In this document: positions 8,122-16,982 of the stretch, in pieces
Layout: each line of letters opens with the position of its first letter
Position numbering within the stretch: position 1 is the stretch's first letter
NCBI GenBank assembly: GCA_934129945.1
Contig: CAKOXC010000006.1
Location: 3,851 to 67,850, forward strand
DNA: 64,000 nucleotides
Source: an uncultured Bacilli bacterium
GTDB lineage: Bacteria; Bacillota_I; Bacilli_A; RF39; UBA660
Direction of reading: 5' to 3'
Notes under the pieces: generated by a model
What the model was told of the DNA's origin: nothing
Seen by the model: the letters and a program-made list of their open reading frames with translations, nothing else
The model's database searches: none
Made by a program: the position numbers and the translations under genes

Positions 8122-9207
8122 ATGAATATAATATTAACTGGTGATAGACCTACAGGTAAACTTCATATTGGACATTATGTAGGATCTCTTAGAGAAAGAG
8201 TTAATTTACAAAATAAAGGTGACTATCAAGATATGTTTATTATGATAGCTGATAGTCAAGCATTAACTGATAATTCTGGTAATCCTCAAAAAGTTAGAGA
8301 TAATGTTATGGAAGTAATGTTAGATTATCTTTCAGTAGGTTTAGATCCACAAAAAGTAACATTTTTTATTCAATCAGGTGTTAGTGCTTTACCAGAATTA
8401 ACTGCTTATTATATGAATTTAGTAACTTTACCAAGAGTTTTAAGAAATCCTACTGTTAAATCAGAAGTAAAATTAAGAGGATATGATAATGATAAAGGAA
8501 TTCCAGTTGGTTTTGCTAATTATCCAATTAGTCAGGCTGCAGATATAACAGCTTTTAAAGCTAATATCGTTCCTGTTGGTGAAGATCAATTGCCAATGAT
8601 AGAACAAGCAAGAGAAATTGTTAGAAGTTTTAATTCAATATATAGTGAAGTTTTAGTAGAGCCTAAAGAACTATTACCAGAGAATAAAAATTGTTATCGC
8701 TTGCCTGGTACAGACGGTCAAGCTAAAATGAGTAAATCATTAGGTAATTGTATTTATTTATCAGATGATAGTGAAACTCTAAAGAAAAAAGTAATGAGTA
8801 TGTATACAGATAAAGATCATATTAAAATAGAAGATCCTGGTAAAATTGAAGGTAATACAGTATTTACTTATTTAGATGCTTTTTGCAAGGATGAACATTT
8901 TCAAAAATACTTAAACGAATATAATAATCTTGATGAATTAAAAAGCCACTATCAAAAAGGTGGTTTAGGTGATGTTAAAGTCAAAAAATTCTTGCTTGCT
9001 ATTTTAGAAGAAGAATTAGAACCAATTAGACAAAGACGTAAATATTATGAAGCAAGAATAGAAGAAGTTTATAATTATTTAAAAAATGGTACAAATAAAG
9101 CTAATGAATATGCTAATAATACTTTAAATGAAGTAAAAATGGCTATGGGAATAAATTATTTTAATGACGATAATTTTATTAAAGAGCAAATAAGTAAATA
9201 CAACTAA
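8122..9207 (+). CDS. trpS: Tryptophanyl-tRNA synthetase
   Basis: 361 residues when started at the ATG preceded by SD CGAGGAG; an in-frame ATG at 8104 lies upstream of that SD and is rejected. It is a class I synthetase: the HIGH signature is KLHIGHYVGSL and the KMSKS loop is AKMSKSLGN. It charges tRNA-Trp with tryptophan. It is somewhat longer than the typical 330 residues and resembles the TrpS2-type C-terminus. It follows frr by 38 bases and is likely co-transcribed. Confidence 0.95.
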   Translation: MNIILTGDRPTGKLHIGHYVGSLRERVNLQNKGDYQDMFIMIADSQALTDNSGNPQKVRDNVMEVMLDYLSVGLDPQKVTFFIQSGVSALPELTAYYMNLVTLPRVLRNPTVKSEVKLRGYDNDKGIPVGFANYPISQAADITAFKANIVPVGEDQLPMIEQAREIVRSFNSIYSEVLVEPKELLPENKNCYRLPGTDGQAKMSKSLGNCIYLSDDSETLKKKVMSMYTDKDHIKIEDPGKIEGNTVFTYLDAFCKDEHFQKYLNEYNNLDELKSHYQKGGLGDVKVKKFLLAILEEELEPIRQRRKYYEARIEEVYNYLKNGTNKANEYANNTLNEVKMAMGINYFNDDNFIKEQISKYN

Positions 9208-9242
9208 TAAATGCAAATTTAAGAAGAACGGGATGTGAAGTA

Positions 9243-9518
9243 GTGGATATTAGTAGCGAAATAAATAAAGAACTTGTCGAAATGACTAATAATTTAAATA
9301 AATTAAAGTTTGTTTTTACAAATGATATTATTGATAGAGATAGAAGAGAAGAAATGAGACCTGAAATTAGTTACATAAGGGATTCATTAAAGGTTGTTAA
9401 AGAAATGAAAGATGATAAACATAAACTAGAAAAAGCAAGATTATTAAAAGAACAAAGTGAAGAATTATGTAAAAAAATAGAAGTAGCATTAGATCTTATG
9501 GGACATATCAGTAAATAA
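9243..9518 (+). CDS. Small predicted coiled-coil protein
   Basis: 91 residues, starting at a GTG. It is almost entirely helical and charged, with heptad-like Leu/Ile spacing, no membrane segment and no cysteine cluster. It lies 35 bases after trpS and ahead of two terminators, so it is probably the last gene of that unit. I do not recognise the family. Confidence 0.6.
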   Translation: MDISSEINKELVEMTNNLNKLKFVFTNDIIDRDRREEMRPEISYIRDSLKVVKEMKDDKHKLEKARLLKEQSEELCKKIEVALDLMGHISK

Positions 9519-9552
9519 AAATTAAATTTTTTTAAAATTTAATAGATTTTGA

Positions 9553-9620
9553 AAATTGGTAAAAATAACTTTACCAATTTTTATAATTTTGTATACAGAT
9601 TTTAAAAATCTGTATTTTTT
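9553..9620 (+). terminator. Two consecutive terminator hairpins
   Basis: The first stem is AAATTGGTAAA/TTTACCAATTT (9553-9580) followed by T-rich sequence. The second is ATACAGAT/ATCTGTAT (9593-9615) followed by a T run. Confidence 0.8.
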
Positions 9621-9628
9621 AATGGCTT

Positions 9629-9660
9629 CAAATAAGCAAATTTGCAATTTGCATTATTTG
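9629..9660. repeat. Imperfect inverted repeat upstream of the Rpn gene
   Basis: CAAATAAGCAAAT and ATTTGC-A-TTATTTG form a 13-bp stem with one bulge and a 5-nt loop. It has no T run, so it is not an obvious terminator. It lies 38 bases before the Rpn start. Confidence 0.5.
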
Positions 9661-9697
9661 AAAACACCTGTTATTATGCAAAAAAAGGAGGCAACAT

Positions 9698-10534
9698 ATG
9701 AAAAAATTTTACAGTTGTCGTTATGATAGAACATTTAAAGAAGTATTTTTAAATCCCAAGAATGAAGATTTATTAAAAGCCTTACTAGAAGATATATTAA
9801 AAGTAAAAATAGAAATAAAAAAAATACTTCCAACAGAGTTAATAGTAGGTAATAATATAATAAAATCAAAAAGAGTAGATGCGTTAATACTTGCTGCAAA
9901 TAAAAAGATAGAAATAGAGATAAATGCAAGTATTAATGAATATGTGTATGTAAGAAATATGGCATATATCTGTAATGTATATTCAACTAATGCTTTAGTT
10001 GGTGATACATATAATCAAGATATTGATATAATTCAAATAAATTTGACATGGGGACTCGATTATGAAGAAAGCAAAAGAGAATTTAGAATAATTGATAAAA
10101 ATGGAAATGTGTATGTAAAAAATTTACTAATAATAGAAATAAATATGGAATATTATAAAAAAATTTGGTATAGTAAGGATGAAAAAAAGATAAAAGAAAA
10201 TGAACTTTTAGTAATGTTAGATTTAAATGAAGGGGAGTTAAAGAAAATGCCAAAGAGTGATAAGATATCAGAAAAATATGTAGAGAGTGTAACAAAAGTA
10301 AATAACGATCCATTTTTCCAAGAGTATATGAGTCAAGAAGAAGATCAAAGAAAGATGCAAAACTCATTAATAAGAGAAGCAGAGGATTCAGGATATGAAA
10401 AAGGAAAAGAACAAGAAAAAATTAAAATGATAGAAAAAATGTTAAATGAAGAAATAGATATTAACACAATTTCTAAAGTAGCAAATTTACCAATTGAAAA
10501 GATAAATGAAATAAAAAAGAGAATTAATAATTAG
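9698..10534 (+). CDS. Rpn-family PD-(D/E)XK nuclease (recombination-promoting nuclease/putative transposase)
   Basis: 278 residues. The N-terminal signature DRTFKEVFLNP and the nuclease core RVDALILAANKKIEIEIN fit the PDDEXK_2/Rpn family, which cuts DNA and has been linked to recombination and phage defence. The C-terminal third is highly charged and helical (GYEKGKEQEK), ending in a helix-turn-helix-like segment (DINTISKVANLPIEKINEIKK). SD AAAAGGAGG is 5 bases upstream of the ATG. An in-frame internal ATG at 10247 with its own SD could encode a separate 95-residue C-terminal product. It is related in layout to the gene at 35580-36422. Confidence 0.85.
   Translation: MKKFYSCRYDRTFKEVFLNPKNEDLLKALLEDILKVKIEIKKILPTELIVGNNIIKSKRVDALILAANKKIEIEINASINEYVYVRNMAYICNVYSTNALVGDTYNQDIDIIQINLTWGLDYEESKREFRIIDKNGNVYVKNLLIIEINMEYYKKIWYSKDEKKIKENELLVMLDLNEGELKKMPKSDKISEKYVESVTKVNNDPFFQEYMSQEEDQRKMQNSLIREAEDSGYEKGKEQEKIKMIEKMLNEEIDINTISKVANLPIEKINEIKKRINN
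10247..10534 (+). CDS. Possible intragenic start: C-terminal fragment of the Rpn protein
   Basis: AAGGGGAG (10230-10237) lies 9 bases before an in-frame ATG at codon 184, which would give a 95-residue protein. For E. coli rpn genes, small C-terminal products made inside the gene have been described as antitoxins. Here this is inferred only from the SD and frame. Confidence 0.4.
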   Translation: MPKSDKISEKYVESVTKVNNDPFFQEYMSQEEDQRKMQNSLIREAEDSGYEKGKEQEKIKMIEKMLNEEIDINTISKVANLPIEKINEIKKRINN

Positions 10535-10588
10535 TAATTAAATATAAAATATAAAAAAAGAAAAATAGAAAAATTATACAAAATTTGA

Positions 10589-10611
10589 TATAATACCACC
10601 AAGTGGTGGTA
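10589..10611 (+). promoter_or_regulatory. mtaB promoter with palindrome over the start site
   Basis: TATAAT (10589-10594) overlaps TACCACC-AAGT-GGTGGTA (10594-10611). This 7-bp perfect inverted repeat covers the expected transcription start and the SD-like GGTGGT. It could be an operator. The mRNA leader would be only about 14 nt. Confidence 0.45.
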
Positions 10612-10614
10612 TAA

Positions 10615-11865
10615 ATGACATTTAATATAATAACTTTAGGATGTAAAGTTAATGCTTATGAAAGCGAAATTATGAAAGAATTATTACTTAATGCAGGATA
10701 TAAAGAAGAAAAAGAACATCCAGAAGTTGTAATAATTAATACATGTTCTGTAACAAATATGGCTGATAGCAAATCACGAAAAATGGTACGTCGTTATAAA
10801 AGAGAGAATCCAAATACAATATTAGTAGTGTGTGGATGTAGTACTCAAAATAAAAAAGAAGAGTACGAACAAATGGATATAGATATTTTGCTTGGAAATA
10901 AAGATAAAAGTAAGATAGTTACATTAATTAATAATTTTAAAAATAATCATGAAAAATATATAAAATTTTATGATGATAGAGACTTAGATTTTGAAGATAT
11001 GACAGTTAAAGAATTTACTTCACATGCTAGAGCCTTTGTTAAGATTCAGGATGGATGTAATAATTTTTGCAGCTATTGTGTAATTCCTTATGTTAGAGGA
11101 AATATTAGAAGTAAAGACTTTAATAAAGCTTTGGAAGAAATTAAAACATTAGTAAAAAATAATCATAAAGAAATAGTTTTAACTGGTATACATACTGGAT
11201 CATATGGTGCTGGTCTAAATTATGATCTTAGTGATCTACTTCATGAAATGAATAAAATTGAAGGACTTGAAAGAATAAGAATTTCTTCTATAGAAGTTAC
11301 TGAACTTAATGATAAATTTTTAAATGAGCTAAAAGAAAATAAGAAAATATGTAATCATATGCATATTCCACTTCAAGCTGGAAGTGATGAAATATTAAAA
11401 AAAATGAATAGAAAGTATGATTTGAAATATTTTTTTGAAAAAATAAATAAGATTAGAGAAATAAGACCAGATATTAGTATAACAACAGATGTAATAGTTG
11501 GGCACCCTTATGAGACTGAAGAATTATTTTTAAAAACAATTGAAACTTGTCAAAAGATAAAATTTGCAAAAATTCATGTTTTTCCTTATTCTAAGAGAGA
11601 TGGAACTGCTTCAAGTAGAATGTCAAATCAAGTATCAGATGTTGATAAAAAAATAAGAAGTCATAAATTAATTGAAATTTCAAATGAACTAGAAAAAGAG
11701 TATGCAAAAAAATTTATTGGAAAAAAATTAGATGTTTTAATCGAAGAAAATTATGGTGAAAAATCAATTGGGCATACATCAAATTATTTAAGGTTAGAAA
11801 TACCTAAAATCTTAGAAATGAACCAAATATATGATATTTTGGTAAATGAAGATATAATAAAATAA
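10615..11865 (+). CDS. mtaB: tRNA t6A37 methylthiotransferase MtaB
   Basis: 416 residues. The N-terminal MTTase domain contains the first cluster cysteines (TLGCKVN, NTCSVTN, VCGCS). The radical-SAM core follows with KIQDGCNNFCSYCVIPYVRG, the CxxxCxxC motif of the second [4Fe-4S] cluster. The C-terminus is a TRAM-like domain. It converts t6A37 to ms2t6A37 in tRNAs reading ANN codons. The GCKVN signature and length fit MtaB rather than MiaB. Its promoter contains a palindrome that may regulate it. Confidence 0.92.
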   Translation: MTFNIITLGCKVNAYESEIMKELLLNAGYKEEKEHPEVVIINTCSVTNMADSKSRKMVRRYKRENPNTILVVCGCSTQNKKEEYEQMDIDILLGNKDKSKIVTLINNFKNNHEKYIKFYDDRDLDFEDMTVKEFTSHARAFVKIQDGCNNFCSYCVIPYVRGNIRSKDFNKALEEIKTLVKNNHKEIVLTGIHTGSYGAGLNYDLSDLLHEMNKIEGLERIRISSIEVTELNDKFLNELKENKKICNHMHIPLQAGSDEILKKMNRKYDLKYFFEKINKIREIRPDISITTDVIVGHPYETEELFLKTIETCQKIKFAKIHVFPYSKRDGTASSRMSNQVSDVDKKIRSHKLIEISNELEKEYAKKFIGKKLDVLIEENYGEKSIGHTSNYLRLEIPKILEMNQIYDILVNEDIIK

Positions 11866-11888
11866 AGTACTGCTTGACAGTGCTTTTT
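11866..11888 (+). terminator. Terminator of mtaB
   Basis: Stem AGTACTG/CAGTGCT (one G-U pair) followed by five T residues, starting at the stop codon. Confidence 0.75.
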
Positions 11889-11956
11889 ACATTGTATCTA
11901 ATCTCTACATTGATAAAATAGGCAAGATAGTTATTGGAATCTTCCTATATTTTGAA

Positions 11957-11982
11957 GAGCAATAAAAAATATTGCTCTTTTT
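11957..11982. terminator. Hairpin between convergent genes
   Basis: GAGCAATA/TATTGCTC is a perfect 8-bp stem followed by T residues on the plus strand. It sits just beyond the stop of the leftward gene and may act in both directions. Confidence 0.6.
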
Positions 11983-12700
11983 AATGCAATATTTTTCTTT
12001 TAGTATGATTTATTAATAAATCACCTGAAAATCCATCTTTTAAATTAATCATTTGAGTTAATATGTTACGATTTTCAGGAGTATTTAAAATTCCTTTTAA
12101 ACCATTATCCAATAAAAAATCTAATACATAGGGATAAGATATATTTTGTATATAACTAATTGTTAATAGATTAAATATAAATAAATCCATCTTTTCTTTT
12201 GAAGTTGAAAATTTCAAATATAATTCTTGATAATTATTTTTTTTATCAAAATCTAAATTATTAATCGAAAAATTATCTAAGTCACATAACATAATTTCTT
12301 TAGTTTCTTTATTAAATAAAACATTATTCTGATGAATATCTCCAAAGTAAATATTCAATGAATGATAGTAATTCATTTTTTCAAGAACATCTTTTAAAAT
12401 TTTATATTTAATTTTTTTACTTTGTTCAAAACCATTAATAGGATAAAAATTTTTTTTGTATATTGATTTATATCCCTTAAAAATACCATCAATATAAATT
12501 GAAGCAGTAGGAAGTACATCATTTGTTTGTAAATGGGATAAAATCTCTAGTTTTTTATACTTATTATTTAATATTTCATTATTATTTGTTTTAAAAATTT
12601 TAATTAAGTTATTATCATCATACAAAAAGACATTGCTTTCGTATCCTGAAAATCTTTGTTTAAAATTAAAATTTTTACTTTCTAAAAAAATTTTTTCCAT
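11981..12700 (-). CDS. Protein-kinase-fold protein (aminoglycoside phosphotransferase-like)
   Basis: 239 residues. The catalytic loop reads YFGDIHQNNVLF, equivalent to HGDxHxxN with the first His replaced by Phe. The metal-binding motif is CDLDNF (equivalent to DFG). An N-lobe with NVFLYDDNNLIKIFK supplies the expected Lys. The catalytic Asp, Asn and second Asp are kept, so it may be active, but the substrate is unknown. It follows gatD with its own TGG-TATAAT promoter. The SD is buried in a hairpin. Confidence 0.65.
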   Translation of the reverse strand: MEKIFLESKNFNFKQRFSGYESNVFLYDDNNLIKIFKTNNNEILNNKYKKLEILSHLQTNDVLPTASIYIDGIFKGYKSIYKKNFYPINGFEQSKKIKYKILKDVLEKMNYYHSLNIYFGDIHQNNVLFNKETKEIMLCDLDNFSINNLDFDKKNNYQELYLKFSTSKEKMDLFIFNLLTISYIQNISYPYVLDFLLDNGLKGILNTPENRNILTQMINLKDGFSGDLLINHTKRKILH

Positions 12701-12705
12701 AATAA

Positions 12706-12733
12706 AACTCCCTTATTGGGAGTTATTATACCA
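12706..12733 (-). promoter_or_regulatory. Promoter and SD-sequestering hairpin of the kinase-like gene
   Basis: On the minus strand TGGTATAAT (12733-12725) is followed by AACTCCC-AATAA-GGGAGTT (12724-12706), a perfect 7-bp hairpin whose 3' arm holds the SD GGGAG. The hairpin is followed by TTTT, so it could also act as a terminator for murT-gatD. Confidence 0.5.
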
Positions 12734-12734
12734 T

Positions 12735-13448
12735 TTATTTTTGAATAATTAAAGTTTTATATTTTTCATAAGCTTTAATTTCAAAATCATTATAAACTTC
12801 TTTAAATTTAATACCATTTATATCACATATCTTTTTAACTATATAACTAGTAAAATAAGGATTTCTTACTAAAAGTGGTCCAAGAAGATATGTACCATAA
12901 AAATTATTTTTTAAAATGCCTTCATTTTTTTCATTTTTACGATTACCAAATCCTTTTATAGATTCAAATAAATGATTTTCATTATTATCTATTAAGTAAG
13001 TAGAACGATTTTCAAATCCGATGATTTCACTATTTATTAAATCACATTTGTATAGTTGTTCACCAACTAAACGTTTTTTATTTTCTTTTACAGAATAATT
13101 TAAAATATTTAATAATTCTATTTCCTTATTTTTGAAATAATAAGTTTTACCAAATAAATTTAAAGCATTACCAGTAACTATAAAGAATTTATTTTTTATT
13201 GCAGTTTCTAATTCTTTTTTGTATTTTTTTAAATCATCTAATGTAATTAAAAAACTTTCATCATTGCCACTACCTATATAAAAAATATCATAATTTGTAA
13301 AATCAATTTTATCGTCTTTTGTTAAGTAATCAATTGTAACATTAATATTTTGATTTTCAAGATATTTCTTTAAACATAAAACATTACCATTTTCTCCGTA
13401 GAGATTCATTAAATCATAATACAAGTGAACTATTTTAATTTTTTTCAT
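12735..13448 (-). CDS. gatD: GatD-like glutamine amidotransferase subunit lacking catalytic Cys and His
   Basis: 237 residues from the ATG preceded by SD GAGGAG; an upstream in-frame codon at 13463 is not used. It overlaps murT by 14 bases, the standard murT-gatD arrangement. GatD normally releases ammonia from glutamine so MurT can amidate the lipid II D-Glu. The class I glutaminase nucleophile motif (ICGGYQxLG type) reads VTGNALNLFG (residues 91-100) with no Cys. The catalytic His motif (TYLHGP) reads GTYLLGPLL (185-193) with Leu instead of His. The fold is kept, so glutaminase activity should be lost while a structural role may remain. Confidence 0.85.
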   Translation of the reverse strand: MKKIKIVHLYYDLMNLYGENGNVLCLKKYLENQNINVTIDYLTKDDKIDFTNYDIFYIGSGNDESFLITLDDLKKYKKELETAIKNKFFIVTGNALNLFGKTYYFKNKEIELLNILNYSVKENKKRLVGEQLYKCDLINSEIIGFENRSTYLIDNNENHLFESIKGFGNRKNEKNEGILKNNFYGTYLLGPLLVRNPYFTSYIVKKICDINGIKFKEVYNDFEIKAYEKYKTLIIQK

Positions 13449-14778
13449 TTTTAATCTCCTCAATTTGATTTTTTATTATAGCAGTCATATCAAAACATAC
13501 CATTGTATAAATATTATTACTATCTAAATTTAAAGCAGTATTCAAAATTTCTTTTATATCATTAACTAAAATAATTTTATTTTCATCAATATTTGCATAT
13601 TTTAGACGGTTTGCAACATCATATTTAAATCTTCCAATACACACTATATGTTTTACTGAATCATTATTAAGCATTTCAAAGTCAACATCATATAGCCATG
13701 ATAAATCATTAAATTTATATCTTCTACTAACATTATCAAAACCAAGAATAACAGTTTTATCATCAGGTTCATCAACTATATATTTTATTGATTGGTAATA
13801 ACTTAAACAATTTTCATTTTTACTTTCTAACATTGTTAAATTTTTATCATTAATATTATATTCATGGCCACGTTTTGCTTCTTTAATATTAATATTTAAT
13901 GTATCATTTAATACTTCATCAGATATTCCAATAGTTTTACAAAGTGCATATGCTCCAATAGTATTATAACTTGCATATAAGATATTCTTATTTATTTTAA
14001 ATGGTTTACCATTAATTTTTAAAGTCTTTTTATCTAAGTTAAGATCAGTAGCTAAAAAATCTAAAGGATTTCTAGCAAAATCACAATTAGGACATTTATA
14101 ACTTCCAATATGCCCATAATGATAAAAATCGTATTTAAGTTTAGTATGACATTTAGGACAGTAAGCACTATCGACTGATAAATAATTAGAAGTTTTATAA
14201 CTATCTTTAGTCTTATCTAAACCATAAGTTATAACTTTACCAGGATATAATACTTTGCATTTACTAACAGTTGGATCATCACCATTTACTACTAAAGTAG
14301 TAGAGCCATCTAATGTTTTAAAGATATAGTCATAAATTAAATCAGGATTTCCATTACGAGCTGGTTGATCACGAGTAATATTAGTAATTACTAAATGAGT
14401 TAATTTATTTTTACTAAAAGCTAAATGCAAGTGACGTTCATCAATTTCTAAAAGTAAGCAATCACATTTCATTCTACCAAATATATCACAGTTATTTAAA
14501 ATGGTAGTAGTAACAGCTCTTATTCCATTAGAGCCACTTGCATTATAAACAACATTTAAACCGGCTTTTTTTAAAGTAGTAGCTATTAAATCTGTAGTTG
14601 TTCCTTTACCACTAGAACCAGTTACTCCGATAACATATTTAGGATACTTAATTTTAGTTAAAATATTTTGTCTTATATTATAAGTAATTGAACCTGGAAA
14701 TACAGTAGAATTATATCCAAATAATTTACATATCCAAGTTATTAATTTATTTAATTCAATTTGAAATGCTCTTAACAT
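13435..14778 (-). CDS. murT: MurT, lipid II isoglutaminyl synthase ligase subunit
   Basis: 447 residues. It has a Mur-ligase ATPase domain with the P-loop GVTGSSGKGTTT. The inserted zinc ribbon typical of MurT is present (CPKC ... CPNC, around residues 205-235). The C-terminal DUF1727 domain ends in the conserved DLSWLYDVDFE region. It acts on the D-glutamate of lipid II at the cytoplasmic membrane. SD AGGTGAT precedes the ATG and an extended -10 lies upstream. It starts a two- or three-gene operon with gatD. Confidence 0.93.
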   Translation of the reverse strand: MLRAFQIELNKLITWICKLFGYNSTVFPGSITYNIRQNILTKIKYPKYVIGVTGSSGKGTTTDLIATTLKKAGLNVVYNASGSNGIRAVTTTILNNCDIFGRMKCDCLLLEIDERHLHLAFSKNKLTHLVITNITRDQPARNGNPDLIYDYIFKTLDGSTTLVVNGDDPTVSKCKVLYPGKVITYGLDKTKDSYKTSNYLSVDSAYCPKCHTKLKYDFYHYGHIGSYKCPNCDFARNPLDFLATDLNLDKKTLKINGKPFKINKNILYASYNTIGAYALCKTIGISDEVLNDTLNINIKEAKRGHEYNINDKNLTMLESKNENCLSYYQSIKYIVDEPDDKTVILGFDNVSRRYKFNDLSWLYDVDFEMLNNDSVKHIVCIGRFKYDVANRLKYANIDENKIILVNDIKEILNTALNLDSNNIYTMVCFDMTAIIKNQIEEIKNEKN

Positions 14779-14795
14779 ACTATCACCTACAAATT

Positions 14796-14804
14796 ATTAT
14801 ACCA
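14796..14804 (-). promoter_or_regulatory. Extended -10 promoter of murT-gatD
   Basis: On the minus strand TGGTATAAT occurs 17 bases before the murT ATG. The -35 region (TTTTAA-like) is weak. The same TGGTATAAT element precedes the kinase-like gene. Confidence 0.55.
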
Positions 14805-14867
14805 TGATTTTGGTGTTTTAAAAAATATTAAATTTTGTTATACTATATATAATAGGGAAGTGAAGAT

Positions 14868-16853
14868 ATGAATCAAAAAGATATTCAATGTATCAATGAA
14901 ATTAAGATATTAGCTTTAGATATGATTAATAACGCTAACAGTGGTCATCCAGGAGCTGTTTTATCACAAGCACCAATTTTATATACTTTATTTGCTAATC
15001 ATTTAAGAATTAATTTAGAAGACGATAAATGGATAAATAGAGATAGATTTATTTTATCAAGTGGTCATGCATCAGCATTACTTTATTCTTTATTGCATGT
15101 AAGTGGTTTTAATATTTCAATGAATGATTTAAGAAGTTTTAGGAGATTAAATTCTATAACTCCAGGTCACCCAGAATATGGTGTAACTCCAGGTGTAGAA
15201 TGCTCAACAGGTCCTCTTGGTCAAGGCGTAGCTACTGCGGTTGGAATGGCTTTAGCGGAAAGATATATAAGATCACTACTTGACATAGAAGAAGAAAAAA
15301 AACAACAATTAATTAATTATAAAACTTATGTAATGTGCAGTGACGGGGATTTAATGGAAGGTATATCTTATGAAGCTTTATCTTTTGCAGGTGCCCAAAA
15401 ATTAAATAATTTAGTAATTTTATATGATGATAATAATATGAGTATAGATGGTACTCTTGAAAAAACCTTTAATGAAAATATTGAAAAAAGATTTGATTCC
15501 ATTGGATTTGATGTTATAACTGTAAAAGATGGTGCTAACTTAAAGCAAATAGATAAAGCATTAAATAAAGCTCATAAAAGTACAAAACCTGTAATTATTA
15601 TTTTTAAGACAATACTTGGTAATGGTAGTTATAATCAAAATACTAATCAAGTTCATAGTGGGACTTTAACAGATGCTGATCTTTATAATTTAAGACAAAC
15701 TTTAGGGGTAACATCACAACCGTTTTATGTTACAAAAGACTCAATGATTTATTTAAATAATAAAATAAATACAAGAATGCAAAGAGAAATTAGTGCTTGG
15801 AATGAATTAAGGAATAACATGACAATGTCAACAAGTGAAAATTTAAGTCGTCTTTTAAATATGCTAGAACAAAATAAAAATCAAATAAATTTTGATAGTA
15901 GTAAATATCAAATAAATGTAAATTATAATGAAGAATTAACTGTTTCAAATTATAAAGTTATGAATTTATTTGCCGGTAATACAAATTTAATTGTTAATGG
16001 TAGTGCAGATTTATTTAAATCAGTTAAAAACGTAATTGATAATTCTGATATAATGACAGATTCTAATCCGATTGGTAAAAATATAAGATTTGGAGTTAGA
16101 GAACATGCCATGGGTGCTATTTTAAATGGCCTATCTTTATCAGGATTAAAAACATGTGGTTCTACTTTTTTAGTTTTTAGTGATTATTTAAAACCTGCTA
16201 TTAGAATGAGTGCACTAATGTCTCTTCCTGTTACTTATATTTTTAGTCATGATTCAATTCTAATAGGGCAAGATGGTCCAACACATGAACCTATAGAGCA
16301 ACTTGCAATGTTAAGAACAATACCAAATTTAATAACTTATAGACCAGCAGATATTACAGAATTAATGGGATGCTGGGATAATATTTTAAAACAAAATAGA
16401 CCAACTGCTTTAGTTCTTACTAAACAAAAAGTGCCAAAAATACCTAGTTCTAATTCAAAATTAGTTGGTTTTGGAGCATATTTAATAAGAGATTGTGGAA
16501 GTATTCCAGATGCAATACTAATATCTAGTGGTAGTGATCTTACAAATGCTTATATAATTGCTAATAAACTTGCTGTTAATGGCATAAATTTAAATGTAGT
16601 AAGTATTCCTAGCCTAGAGTTATTTTTAAGTCAAAGTGAAGAATATAGAAATAAAATTTTGCCTGATGATATTAAAAGAATAACTTTAGAATCTTCTAAC
16701 CCTTATGTTTTAGGAAGTCTTGCAACTAGTATAGATTATGCAATCGGACTTAATGATTTTGGATTTAGTGGAACAAGTGAAGAAGTAGCTAAAGAAATGG
16801 AATTTGATTTAGATAGTTTATTATTAAAAGTTCAAAGTTTAGTTAGAAAATAA
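14868..16853 (+). CDS. tkt: Transketolase
   Basis: 661 residues, full length. It has the thiamine-diphosphate signature GDGDLMEGISYEA ... NN, the N-terminal NSGHPGA motif, the substrate-binding His in SSGHAS, and the pyrimidine domain with FGVREHAMGA. It transfers two-carbon units in the non-oxidative pentose phosphate pathway. GGGAAGTGAAG is the SD and TATAAT at 14848-14853 the likely -10. It stands alone between divergent murT and a terminator. Confidence 0.95.
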   Translation: MNQKDIQCINEIKILALDMINNANSGHPGAVLSQAPILYTLFANHLRINLEDDKWINRDRFILSSGHASALLYSLLHVSGFNISMNDLRSFRRLNSITPGHPEYGVTPGVECSTGPLGQGVATAVGMALAERYIRSLLDIEEEKKQQLINYKTYVMCSDGDLMEGISYEALSFAGAQKLNNLVILYDDNNMSIDGTLEKTFNENIEKRFDSIGFDVITVKDGANLKQIDKALNKAHKSTKPVIIIFKTILGNGSYNQNTNQVHSGTLTDADLYNLRQTLGVTSQPFYVTKDSMIYLNNKINTRMQREISAWNELRNNMTMSTSENLSRLLNMLEQNKNQINFDSSKYQINVNYNEELTVSNYKVMNLFAGNTNLIVNGSADLFKSVKNVIDNSDIMTDSNPIGKNIRFGVREHAMGAILNGLSLSGLKTCGSTFLVFSDYLKPAIRMSALMSLPVTYIFSHDSILIGQDGPTHEPIEQLAMLRTIPNLITYRPADITELMGCWDNILKQNRPTALVLTKQKVPKIPSSNSKLVGFGAYLIRDCGSIPDAILISSGSDLTNAYIIANKLAVNGINLNVVSIPSLELFLSQSEEYRNKILPDDIKRITLESSNPYVLGSLATSIDYAIGLNDFGFSGTSEEVAKEMEFDLDSLLLKVQSLVRK

Positions 16854-16900
16854 AAATATTACCAATTCTATTTTTAGTAGTCATAAATAAAAAAAGCTTA

Positions 16901-16926
16901 AAAATCACGATTAATCGTGATTTTTT
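16901..16926 (+). terminator. Terminator of tkt
   Basis: A 10-bp perfect palindromic stem AAAATCACGA/TCGTGATTTT ends in a T run. Confidence 0.85.
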
Positions 16927-16982
16927 GTATTAAAAAATAAGAAGTTGTGTCACAAAATGTCTAAGCCCTTGAAAAATAACTA

